This document shows, in pieces, positions 1 through 6,970 of a DNA stretch of 32,246 nt. Under the pieces are notes generated by a model that was not told the DNA's origin, searched no databases, and saw only the letters and a program-made list of their open reading frames with translations. This DNA comes from Polaromonas sp. (lineage in GTDB: Bacteria; Pseudomonadota; Gammaproteobacteria; Burkholderiales; Burkholderiaceae_C), in NCBI GenBank assembly GCA_030650875.1, contig JAUSDK010000203.1:1-32246 (forward strand), in the 5' to 3' direction. The stretch's first letter is position 1, and every line of letters starts with the position of its first letter. The position numbers and the translations under genes were made by a program.

Positions 1-757
1 CTATGAGTTTTCGGGTGTAGGCATGCTGCGGGTTGGCAAAGACGTCCGCGACCGGCCCCTGTTCCACGATATGCCCGTTTTCCATGACGGCAACGCGGTC
101 GGCGAAGCGGCGCACCAGGTTCAGGTCGTGCGTGATCATCAGCACGGCCATGCCGTTTTTGCGTTGCAAGTCGCTGAGCAGGTCCAGAATCTGGCTCCGC
201 AGGGTCACATCGAGCGCCGTGGTGGGCTCGTCGGCCAGCAGCAGCCGCGGCTGGCAGGCCAGCGCCATGGCAATCATCGCGCGCTGGCGCTGGCCGCCCG
301 ATAGCTGGTGGGGAAATGATCGCGCCCGCCTTGGCGCCTCCGGGATACCCGTATCTACCAGTAATTTAATAGCTTCTTGCGCTGATTCTGATTGGGACAG
401 ACCGCGTTTTAGCTGCAAAACTTCGGCAATCTGGTCTCCCACGCTGAACAAAGGATTCAGCGCCGTCATGGGTTCCTGGAAAATCATGGCAATGTCACGG
501 CCGCGAATCCCGCGCAGCGGCCCTTCGGGCAGGGACAACAAGTCGACGGCGCTGCCGTTTGGCGAAGAAAACAAGGCTTGCCCGCTGATTTCGGCGTTTT
601 GAACCAGCCGCAGCAGGCTCAAGGCCGTCACCGTCTTGCCTGAACCCGACTCCCCGACCAGCGCAAGCTTTTCCCCGGGTGCGATGGAAAAATCAATGCC
701 GCGAACGACTTCCTTGCCGGCAAACGCAACCTTCAGTTTTTTTACTTCCAGCAGCAT
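1..757 (-). CDS. yejF: YejF-type peptide ABC transporter ATP-binding protein (partial, N-terminal part)
   Basis: Cytoplasmic ATPase that would power the YejABEF oligopeptide importer. The window holds only its first half (about 252 codons); the rest runs off the left edge. The first ABC cassette is complete: Walker A GESGSGKT, Q-loop MIFQEPMTALNP, signature QLSGGQRQR, Walker B LLLADEPTTALD and the switch His in MITHDLN. YejF homologues carry two such cassettes, so a second is expected beyond the edge. I chose the ATG at 757 because the protein from there (MLLEVKKLKVAF) matches the usual family start. An in-frame ATG at 850 overlaps the yejE stop as ATGA, but the 31 residues it would add are mostly translated dispersed repeat (801-850). 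It is the last gene of a minus-strand operon, yejA-B-E-F. Confidence 0.93.
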   Translation of the reverse strand, partial: MLLEVKKLKVAFAGKEVVRGIDFSIAPGEKLALVGESGSGKTVTALSLLRLVQNAEISGQALFSSPNGSAVDLLSLPEGPLRGIRGRDIAMIFQEPMTALNPLFSVGDQIAEVLQLKRGLSQSESAQEAIKLLVDTGIPEAPRRARSFPHQLSGGQRQRAMIAMALACQPRLLLADEPTTALDVTLRSQILDLLSDLQRKNGMAVLMITHDLNLVRRFADRVAVMENGHIVEQGPVADVFANPQHAYTRKLI

Positions 758-800
758 CGGGAATGAGCGTTCCGCCGACAGGCCGCCCTTAGGTGGAACA

Positions 801-850
801 GCCCCCTCGGGGGGCAGCGTAGTACGCGAAGCGACAAGCGTGGGGGTCAT
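801..850 (-). repeat. Dispersed GC-rich spacer repeat, copy 1 (yejE/yejF junction)
   Basis: On the minus strand this reads ATGACCCCCACGCTTG at one end and CCCCCCGAGGGGGC at the other, the latter a short hairpin. It matches 46 of 50 bases with 3131-3180 in the same orientation and 40 of 46 with 1871-1917 in the opposite orientation (counted by eye). The TGA at its edge is the stop codon of yejE, and the ATG on the same bases is a spurious-looking upstream start for yejF. Very similar repeats are common in Comamonadaceae genomes, as far as I remember. Confidence 0.85.
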
Positions 851-1878
851 ACCTCTGCCTTTCGCGGATCCAGCGCATCGCGCAGGGCGTCGCCCATGAA
901 GGTCAACAGCAGCAGCGTGATGACCAGCACCGCAAACGTCGACAGCGAAATCCACCAGGCGTCGATATTGGCTTTGCCCTGATTGAGCAGTTCCCCCAAG
1001 GAGGGCGTTCCCGGCGGCACGCCCAGGCCGAGGAAATCGAGCGAGGTCAGCGCCAAAATCGCGGCACTCATGCGAAAAGGCAAGAAGGTCACGACGGGCG
1101 TCAGGCTGTTGGGCAAAATGTGGCGCCACATGATCTGCAGGTTGCCGACGCCCAAGGCGCGAGCGGCCCGCACATAGTCCATCTGGCGGTTGCGCAAGAA
1201 CTCTGCGCGCACATAGTCTGAAAGCCCCATCCAGCCAAACAGGCTGAGGAGCAACAGCAGCAAGGCCACGCTGGGCGCAAACATGGCGCTGAAAATAATC
1301 AGGATGTAGAGTTCCGGCATGGAGCCCCAGATTTCCATGAAACGCTGAAACACCAGGTCGGTCTTGCCGCCCACGTAGCCCTGAATGGCGCCGGTGATGA
1401 CGCCGATCACCACGCCGATGACGGTCAGCGCCAGCCCAAACAGCACGCTGAGGCGAAAGCCGTAAATCAGTTGCGTCAGCAGGTCGCGACCCCGGTCGTC
1501 GGTGCCCAGCAGGTTGTCGCGTGATGGGGCCGACGGGTTCGGCTCTTTCGCAAAATAGTTGATGGTGCGCGGCCCATAGGGATTGAGCGGGTAGATCGCC
1601 CAGTTGCCGTCCTGGCTCAGTTTCTCGCGAATGAAGGGGTCGAGGTAGTCGGCGGGTGTGTCGAAGTCGCCGTCGAAGGTCTTTTCCGAATAGTCCTTGA
1701 ACAGCGGAAAGTAGAGCTCGCCCTGGTAACGCGCGACCAGCGGCTTGTCGTTGGACAGCACCTCTGCAAACAGGCTGAGCACGACCAGCGCGCTAAAAAG
1801 CAAGAGGCTCCAGTACCCCAGCCGGTTGCGCCTGAAGCGCTGCCAGGCGCGGCGTGACGGTGAGATTGAAGCCCCCAC
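847..1878 (-). CDS. yejE: YejE-type peptide ABC transporter permease
   Basis: Inner-membrane permease of the YejABEF peptide importer (343 aa from the chosen start; the E. coli protein is about 341). It has a first membrane helix after GYWSLLLFS, a periplasmic region with LLGTDDRGRDLL, and a C-terminal five-helix permease core. The EAA loop (ARALGVGNLQIMWRHILPN) couples to the ATPase. The start is chosen at GTG 1878: the product then begins MGASISPSRRAWQRFRRNR, which aligns without a gap to the remembered E. coli start through GYWS. Longer in-frame starts exist (GTG 1989, ATG 2064, ATG 2100), but they run through the inverted repeat at 1871-1917 and the last two also overlap yejB. The stop overlaps ATG 850 as ATGA. 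Confidence 0.92.
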   Translation of the reverse strand: MGASISPSRRAWQRFRRNRLGYWSLLLFSALVVLSLFAEVLSNDKPLVARYQGELYFPLFKDYSEKTFDGDFDTPADYLDPFIREKLSQDGNWAIYPLNPYGPRTINYFAKEPNPSAPSRDNLLGTDDRGRDLLTQLIYGFRLSVLFGLALTVIGVVIGVITGAIQGYVGGKTDLVFQRFMEIWGSMPELYILIIFSAMFAPSVALLLLLLSLFGWMGLSDYVRAEFLRNRQMDYVRAARALGVGNLQIMWRHILPNSLTPVVTFLPFRMSAAILALTSLDFLGLGVPPGTPSLGELLNQGKANIDAWWISLSTFAVLVITLLLLTFMGDALRDALDPRKAEV

Positions 1879-1917
1879 GCTTCCCGCTTCGCGTGGTGCG
1901 CTGCCCCCCAAGGGGGC
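1871..1917 (+). repeat. Dispersed GC-rich spacer repeat, copy 2 (yejB/yejE junction, inverted)
   Basis: This is the same family as the copies at 801-850 and 3131-3180, but read on the plus strand: GCCCCCACGCTT at its left end and CCCCCCAAGGGGGC at its right. Read in yejE's frame it would encode an Ala/Gly/Pro-rich stretch (APLGGSAPREAGSVGA), which homologues lack. The neighbouring bases up to about 1980 are also GC-rich, low-complexity and poorly protein-like, and may belong to a longer form of the element. Confidence 0.8.
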
Positions 1918-2029
1918 CGCTGCGCCTGCGGCCCGGCTAAGCCGGTTCCGCGGCCCTGGCTGGGTTGGGACGGGGCCAGTGCCACCCACACCTCCCTCGC
2001 CTGCCGTGCTGCTCGAAACGCTGGCTACA

Positions 2030-3064
2030 TCAATCGAATTTGACACGAGGATCCACCCACACATAGCAAAGATCGCTGATGAGCTTGGTGACCAGGCCAA
2101 TCAACGTGAAAAAGTAAAGCGTTCCCAGCACGACAGGGTAATCGCGCCGGATCACGCTTTCATAGCTGAGCAAGCCCAGGCCGTCGAGCGAAAAAAGAGT
2201 TTCAATCAACAGGGAGCCGGTAAAAAAAGCACCGATGAATGCAGCCGGGAAACCGGTGATGATGGGGATCAACGCGTTGCGAAACACATGTTTCCAGAGT
2301 ACCTGGCGTTCGGAAAGCCCCTTGGCCCGGGCCGTTGTCACGTATTGCTTGCGGATTTCTTCGAGAAACGAGTTTTTGGTCAGTACCGCCGTCACGGCAA
2401 AGCTGCCCAGCACCATGGAGATGACCGGCAGCGTGATGTGCCAGAGGTAGTCGGTGATGCGCGCCCCCCAACTGAGGGTGTCCCAGTTGGCCGACGTCAG
2501 CCCGCGCAGCGGAAACAGCTGCAGTTGCCCGCCAAACACCACCAGCAGCGCCACGCCCAGCACAAAGCCCGGAATCGCATAGCCGACCAGCACCACCAGC
2601 GTGGTGAAAAAGTCAAAACGCGTGCCCGCCCGCACCGCCTTGGCCACGCCCAGCGGCACGGCAATCAGGTAGCTGATGAAAAATGTCCAGAGCCCCAGGC
2701 TGGCCGAGACCGGCAGCTTTTCCTTGATCAGTTGCCAGACATCCTTGTGCTGGTAAAAGCTGTTGCCCAGGTCAAAGCGGGCAAAGCGCCCCAGCATCTG
2801 CACAAAACGCTCATGCACCGGTTTGTCAAAGCCGTAAAGTGCCTTGATTTCCTTGATGCGCTCAGCGTCCACGCCCTGCCGGCCGCGGTACCCGGCACCG
2901 GCGACGGCAGCCCGCTCGCCCCCGGAATCACGCCCCTGCAGCTGCGCCACCATTTGCTCGACCGGCCCGCCCGGCACAAACTGCACCATGGCAAAAGTCA
3001 GCAGCAGCACCCCGAACAAGGTCGGGATCATCAGCAGCAGGCGCTTGAGGATGTAGCTGGCCAT
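2030..3064 (-). CDS. yejB: YejB-type peptide ABC transporter permease
   Basis: First inner-membrane permease subunit of the peptide importer, pairing with YejE to form the translocation pore (344 aa; usual family size about 360). It shows the N-terminal helix typical of DppB/YejB permeases (ASYILKRLLLMIPTLFGVLL) followed by FVPGGPVEQMVAQ. Further helices follow, and the EAA loop (ARAKGLSERQVLWKHVFRNA) contacts the ATPase. The ending DPRVKFD is typical of this permease family. ATG 3064 has GGA 7 bases upstream. It sits 112 bases after yejA, and that gap contains a copy of the dispersed repeat. Confidence 0.95.
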   Translation of the reverse strand: MASYILKRLLLMIPTLFGVLLLTFAMVQFVPGGPVEQMVAQLQGRDSGGERAAVAGAGYRGRQGVDAERIKEIKALYGFDKPVHERFVQMLGRFARFDLGNSFYQHKDVWQLIKEKLPVSASLGLWTFFISYLIAVPLGVAKAVRAGTRFDFFTTLVVLVGYAIPGFVLGVALLVVFGGQLQLFPLRGLTSANWDTLSWGARITDYLWHITLPVISMVLGSFAVTAVLTKNSFLEEIRKQYVTTARAKGLSERQVLWKHVFRNALIPIITGFPAAFIGAFFTGSLLIETLFSLDGLGLLSYESVIRRDYPVVLGTLYFFTLIGLVTKLISDLCYVWVDPRVKFD

Positions 3065-3130
3065 GATTAATCCATTCGTTCCTGCGGATGGGACATCGGC
3101 CGCCGCGCGGGGCCGTCCCCAGCAAGGCCA

Positions 3131-3180
3131 GCCCCCTTGAGAGGCAGCGCAGTACGCGAAGCGACAAGCGTGGGGGTCAT
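3131..3180 (-). repeat. Dispersed GC-rich spacer repeat, copy 3 (yejA/yejB junction)
   Basis: Same orientation as copy 1 and 46 of 50 bases identical to it. As with copy 1, the edge of the element supplies the TGA stop of the preceding gene (yejA, stop at 3177-3179). The CTCAAGGGGG end is a less perfect hairpin than in copy 1. Confidence 0.85.
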
Positions 3181-4991
3181 CTAGCCCACCAGGTGCTCAT
3201 GGCCCAGGTGTCAGGCTGGTAATACGGCGGAATGACCGGCGGCAGCACAAAACGGCCGGGGCGGTAGCCGATCAGGAAAGCGTCGCCGTAGTACTGCGGC
3301 ACTGAGTAGAAGCCGTGGGTCAGCACGCGGTCCAGCGCGCGTATGGCGGCGCTCAGTTCAGGCCGGGTTTTGGCCGTCACCACCTTTTGCAGCAGCGCAT
3401 CCACCGCGGGATCGGCAATGCCCCAGACATTGGACGAGCCGGGTGTGGCAGCCGCCCGGGACCCAAACAACTCCAGCAACTCGCCGCCCGGCGCGGTACT
3501 GCCAGGCAAGCGCAGCGTGGTGATTTCAAAATCAAACGCATCCATTTTTTGCTTGGCCAGGGAAAAATCGACCACGCGGTAGGTCATGGTGATGCCCAGC
3601 TTTTCCAGCGCCTTCTGGAACGGCCCGACGATGCGCGCCAGCGAAGGCTGGTCGTTCAAAAACTCCAGCGTGAAGGCCTCGCCCTGGGCATTGCGCAGCG
3701 CGCCGTCGCGGTAGGTCCAGCCCGCCTCGCGCAGCAGCGCCTGCGCTTGCCGCAAATTCTCACGCAGGCTACCGGGGGGCGTTGTGCTGGGCGATACAGG
3801 CACCGGGCCAAACACCTCGGGCTTGAGCTGCCCGCGCAAGGGCGCCAGCAAGGCCAGTTCATCGGGCCGGGGCAGGCCTTCGGCGTGGAATTCACTGTTG
3901 GGAAAGTAGCCGTTGACGCGTTTGTAGAGGCCGTAAAACAACTGGCGGTTCATCCATTCGAAATCCATCGCCAGGCCGATGGCGCGCCGCACCCGTACAT
4001 CCTGGAACTTGGGGTTGCGCAGGTTGAACACGTAGCCCTGAAAATCCCCGGGATTGCGGTTTTCAAACGCGCGCTTGACCAGTTCGCCCGAGGTGAAGGG
4101 CTTGCCGGTGTACTGGCGTGCCCAGTTGCGCGAGATGAATTCACGCAAGAAATCGAACTCACCGGCTTTCAGGCCCTCAAAGCGCGAGGTTTCGTCCAGG
4201 TAAATCTTGAAGCTGATGCGGTCAAAGTTGAACTGACCCTTGCGGCTGGGCAGATCAGCGCCCCAATAGGTTGGGTCGCGCACGTAGGTAATGTCGCGGC
4301 CCATTGATGGGTGGGCGATTTTGTAAGGTCCCGAGCCGATGGGCACTTCTGACACGATCTGGTCAAACGGTTTGGCGGTACCCGCCACCTTGCCCCACGA
4401 GCGGCTGAACACCGGCATGCCGCCCACCACCAGTGGTAGTTCGGGGTTGGGCGTTAAAAAATCAAAGCGCACGATGCGCTCGGACAGCACCGTCACGCCC
4501 TTGACTTCGGCGTAAATGGTGCGGTACTGCGGGGCGGCGAGTTTGCCCGTGAGCTGGGTGTAGGCGTGCAGCACATCGGCCGCCAGCACCGGCTCGCCGT
4601 TGTGAAAGCGCGCCTTGGGGTGGATGCGAAAAGTCGCTGAAAGATTGTCGGCGCTGACGGTCACATCGTCGGCCAGCAGTCCGTAGGCAGTGGTCGGCTC
4701 TTCCGAATTGCCGGTCAGCAGGCTTTCAATCAGCAAAATGCCGATGCCATAAGGGGCGGTGCCGCGCAGCGTGAAGGGGTTGAATTTGTCAAAGTTGGTG
4801 GGGCGCGTGGGCGGCACCATGCGGATTTCACCGCCTTTGGGCGCCGAGGGGTTCACATAATCAAAATGGCTGAAGCCGGCCGGGTATTTAATGTCGCCAA
4901 ACTGCGCATAAGCATGCGCGGCCCAGGCTGCCGGGGCAAGGCATGCCAGTAAAGCCAGCATCAAGGCCTGTAAAAAAGACAAATCCCGCAT
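3177..4991 (-). CDS. yejA: YejA-type periplasmic peptide-binding protein (SBP family 5)
   Basis: Periplasmic receptor that would capture oligopeptides (microcin C-type peptides in E. coli) and deliver them to YejBEF. The ATG at 4991 begins a classic signal peptide: MRDLS, a hydrophobic stretch (LQALMLALLACLAP), then AAWAAHA as the likely cleavage region. The start of the mature protein (YAQFGDIKYPAGFSHFDYVN) and the SBP_bac_5 core (LADDVTVSADNLSATFRIHP, FHNGEPVLAADVLHAY) are typical. The length of 604 aa matches E. coli YejA (about 604). A GTG at 5006 would add five residues (MQNCR) and is less likely. It is the first gene of the operon; the 109 bases between it and divergent fabI should hold promoters for both directions. 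Confidence 0.94.
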   Translation of the reverse strand: MRDLSFLQALMLALLACLAPAAWAAHAYAQFGDIKYPAGFSHFDYVNPSAPKGGEIRMVPPTRPTNFDKFNPFTLRGTAPYGIGILLIESLLTGNSEEPTTAYGLLADDVTVSADNLSATFRIHPKARFHNGEPVLAADVLHAYTQLTGKLAAPQYRTIYAEVKGVTVLSERIVRFDFLTPNPELPLVVGGMPVFSRSWGKVAGTAKPFDQIVSEVPIGSGPYKIAHPSMGRDITYVRDPTYWGADLPSRKGQFNFDRISFKIYLDETSRFEGLKAGEFDFLREFISRNWARQYTGKPFTSGELVKRAFENRNPGDFQGYVFNLRNPKFQDVRVRRAIGLAMDFEWMNRQLFYGLYKRVNGYFPNSEFHAEGLPRPDELALLAPLRGQLKPEVFGPVPVSPSTTPPGSLRENLRQAQALLREAGWTYRDGALRNAQGEAFTLEFLNDQPSLARIVGPFQKALEKLGITMTYRVVDFSLAKQKMDAFDFEITTLRLPGSTAPGGELLELFGSRAAATPGSSNVWGIADPAVDALLQKVVTAKTRPELSAAIRALDRVLTHGFYSVPQYYGDAFLIGYRPGRFVLPPVIPPYYQPDTWAMSTWWAR

Positions 4992-5100
4992 GCGACAATT
5001 CTGCACTAATTAAGTCGGCGAAATTTGGAGCCTCGGGAGGCAAGCCCTGCAGTGCCCAATTCACATTCGCCGTTTCATTCGCACACACTGGAGCATACGC

Positions 5101-5886
5101 ATGGGTTTTCTCGCTGGCAAAAAAATACTGGTCACGGGCGTGTTGTCCAACCGATCCATTGCCTATGGCATTGCCAAGGCCTGCCATGCCCAAGGCGCCG
5201 AGCTGGCTTTCAGCTATGTTGGTGAGCGTTTCAAGGAGCGCATCACCGAATTTGCCGCCGACTTTGACTCCAGCCTGATTTTCGACTGCGACGTCGGCGA
5301 TGACGCGCAGATCGAGCGCCTGTTTGCGGACTTGTCCAAAACCTGGCCCACCTTTGACGGCTTTGTGCACAGCATTGGTTACGCCCCGCGCGAAGCCATT
5401 GCCGGTGACTTCCTGGAAGGCCTGTCGCGCGAGGGCTTCAAGATCGCCCACGACATCAGCGCCTACAGCTTTCCGGCCATGGCCAAGGCTGCCCTGCCCT
5501 ACCTCAACGACAAGTCGGCGCTGCTGACGCTGACCTACCTCGGCTCACAGCGCACTGTCCCCAACTACAACACCATGGGATTGGCCAAGGCCAGTCTGGA
5601 AGCCAGCGTGCGTTACCTTGCTGAATCGCTGGGCCCCAAGGGCATGCGCGTGAACGGCATCAGCGCCGGGCCGATCAAGACGCTCGCGGCCAGCGGCATC
5701 AAGGACTTCGGCAAGTTACTCGGTATGGTGGCGGCAGCCTCCCCGCTGCGTCGCAATGTGACCATCGAAGATGTGGGCAACGTGGCGGCCTTCATGTTGT
5801 CGGACCTGGCTGGCGGCGTCACCGCCGAGATCACCTACGTGGACTGCGGCTTTAGCCATACAGCCGGCGTGAGCCGCGACAGTTGA
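5101..5886 (+). CDS. fabI: Enoyl-[acyl-carrier-protein] reductase (NADH), FabI
   Basis: Catalyses the last reductive step of each fatty-acid elongation cycle, reducing trans-2-enoyl-ACP with NAD(P)H. It is a 261-residue short-chain dehydrogenase fold. The nucleotide-binding N-terminus is [20 protein letters not shown]. The catalytic set falls at the E. coli numbers: Tyr146 (TLTYLG), Tyr156 (PNYNTMG) and Lys163 (LAKAS). Gly93 and Met159, which line the triclosan pocket in E. coli FabI, are also present, so a sensitive-type enzyme is inferred. The SD-like GGAG lies about 8 bases before ATG 5101. It is divergent from yejA. Confidence 0.97.
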   Translation: MGFLAGKKILVTGVLSNRSIAYGIAKACHAQGAELAFSYVGERFKERITEFAADFDSSLIFDCDVGDDAQIERLFADLSKTWPTFDGFVHSIGYAPREAIAGDFLEGLSREGFKIAHDISAYSFPAMAKAALPYLNDKSALLTLTYLGSQRTVPNYNTMGLAKASLEASVRYLAESLGPKGMRVNGISAGPIKTLAASGIKDFGKLLGMVAAASPLRRNVTIEDVGNVAAFMLSDLAGGVTAEITYVDCGFSHTAGVSRDS

Positions 5887-5993
5887 GCGCACCCCGGGTG
5901 GATTTGAGGTCGTTATTTGCTATGCTATAAGTAGCAAGTAATACCTGCAGATATGGGATAAAAGGCACTTTTTCTAAAAATCCGGAGAGACCT

Positions 5994-6914
5994 ATGCCCC
6001 TACATGCCAAGCAGACCGGTGAGCCCACCAGCGTCAAGCGGTTTAGGTCCCGGACGCTCCATTGGCTGCTGGCGCTTTCTGGCTTGTTAGCCCCTGCTCT
6101 GCCGTTGTGGGCGGTAGAAGCCGCTCCGCCGCTGATGCTGGCCAAGGTCTACCACGCAGGCATTTCCCTGCCCGACTACTGGGTCAGTGAAAAGTTTGAT
6201 GGGGTGCGCGGTTACTGGGATGGTGAAAAGCTGCTGACCCGTGGTGGAGAGCGCATCGCCGCACCCGCCTGGTTTACCGCAGGCTGGCCCCGCGTCCCGA
6301 TGGATGGTGAGTTGTGGGCGGGACGCGGGCAGTTTTCAAAAGCCGTTTCAACCGTGCGTCAACAAACGCCCGACGACGAGGCCTGGCGCACCCTGCGTTT
6401 CATGGTGTTTGACTTGCCCGCTCAGGGTGGTCCGTTCAGTGAACGGCTTGTGGCGCTGAACAGCTTGGTAACGGACTTGGCCATTCCCTGGGTTCAGCCT
6501 GTGGCCCAAAGTAAAGTTGCCAGCCATGCGGCGCTGCAGGAGCGGCTGCGCAAGACTGTCAAACTTGGCGGCGAAGGCCTGATGCTGCATCGAGGCGCAT
6601 CGCTCTACAAAGCGCAGCGCAACGACGATCTGCTCAAGGTCAAAACCCATGACGACAGCGAAGCGCGCGTGGTGGCGCATATTCCGGGTAAAGGAAAGCA
6701 CGCCGGCCAGATGGGCGCGCTGCTGGTCGAAATGCCCGCAACGGGTGCACAGCCTGCGCAGCGCTTCAAACTGGGCACGGGTTTCAGTGACGCGCAGCGG
6801 CAGAACCCGCCCGCCTTGGGGTCGCTGGTCACTTACCGCTTCAGGGGCTTGAATGACAGCGGCATTCCACGTTTTGCCAGCTTCATGCGCGTACGCGAAG
6901 AACTGCCGCGCTGA
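5994..6914 (+). CDS. Exported minimal ATP-dependent DNA ligase (LigE-type)
   Basis: Single-domain-plus-OB DNA ligase of the small ATP-dependent group found in some proteobacteria, which would seal nicks using ATP (306 aa). After a basic N-terminus, residues 22-44 form a signal peptide (LHWLLALSGLLAPALPLWAV, then EAA), so the mature enzyme is probably periplasmic. Motif I is SEKFDGVR with Lys67 as the adenylated residue. Later motifs are visible: MDGELW, FMVFDLP (motif III), GEGLMLH (motif IV) and LLKVKTHDD (motif V), followed by a C-terminal OB-fold region (GALLVEMP, FKLGTGFSD, VTYRFRGLNDSGIPRF). The start ATG is preceded by GGAGAG. Lig E enzymes have been linked to extracellular DNA or competence; here that is inference from the signal peptide only. 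No competence gene lies next to it. Confidence 0.88.
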   Translation: MPLHAKQTGEPTSVKRFRSRTLHWLLALSGLLAPALPLWAVEAAPPLMLAKVYHAGISLPDYWVSEKFDGVRGYWDGEKLLTRGGERIAAPAWFTAGWPRVPMDGELWAGRGQFSKAVSTVRQQTPDDEAWRTLRFMVFDLPAQGGPFSERLVALNSLVTDLAIPWVQPVAQSKVASHAALQERLRKTVKLGGEGLMLHRGASLYKAQRNDDLLKVKTHDDSEARVVAHIPGKGKHAGQMGALLVEMPATGAQPAQRFKLGTGFSDAQRQNPPALGSLVTYRFRGLNDSGIPRFASFMRVREELPR

Positions 6915-6931
6915 GGCCGCCCACGAATTTC

Positions 6932-6956
6932 AGTCGGCGCGTGCATCGCGCCGACT
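6932..6956. terminator. Perfect hairpin between convergent genes (possible terminator)
   Basis: A 10-bp perfect stem (AGTCGGCGCG / CGCGCCGACT) with a 5-base loop lies between the ligase stop (6914) and the decarboxylase stop (6971), which face each other. There is no clean U-run on either strand (GGTTTTGC follows on the plus strand), so its strength as an intrinsic terminator is uncertain. Confidence 0.5.
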
Positions 6957-6970
6957 TGATGCCGGTTTTG

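Noticed and set aside
1745-3070. 441-codon open frame on the plus strand
   Set aside because: Antisense to yejB and the start of yejE; His/Gln/Arg-rich composition without any family pattern.
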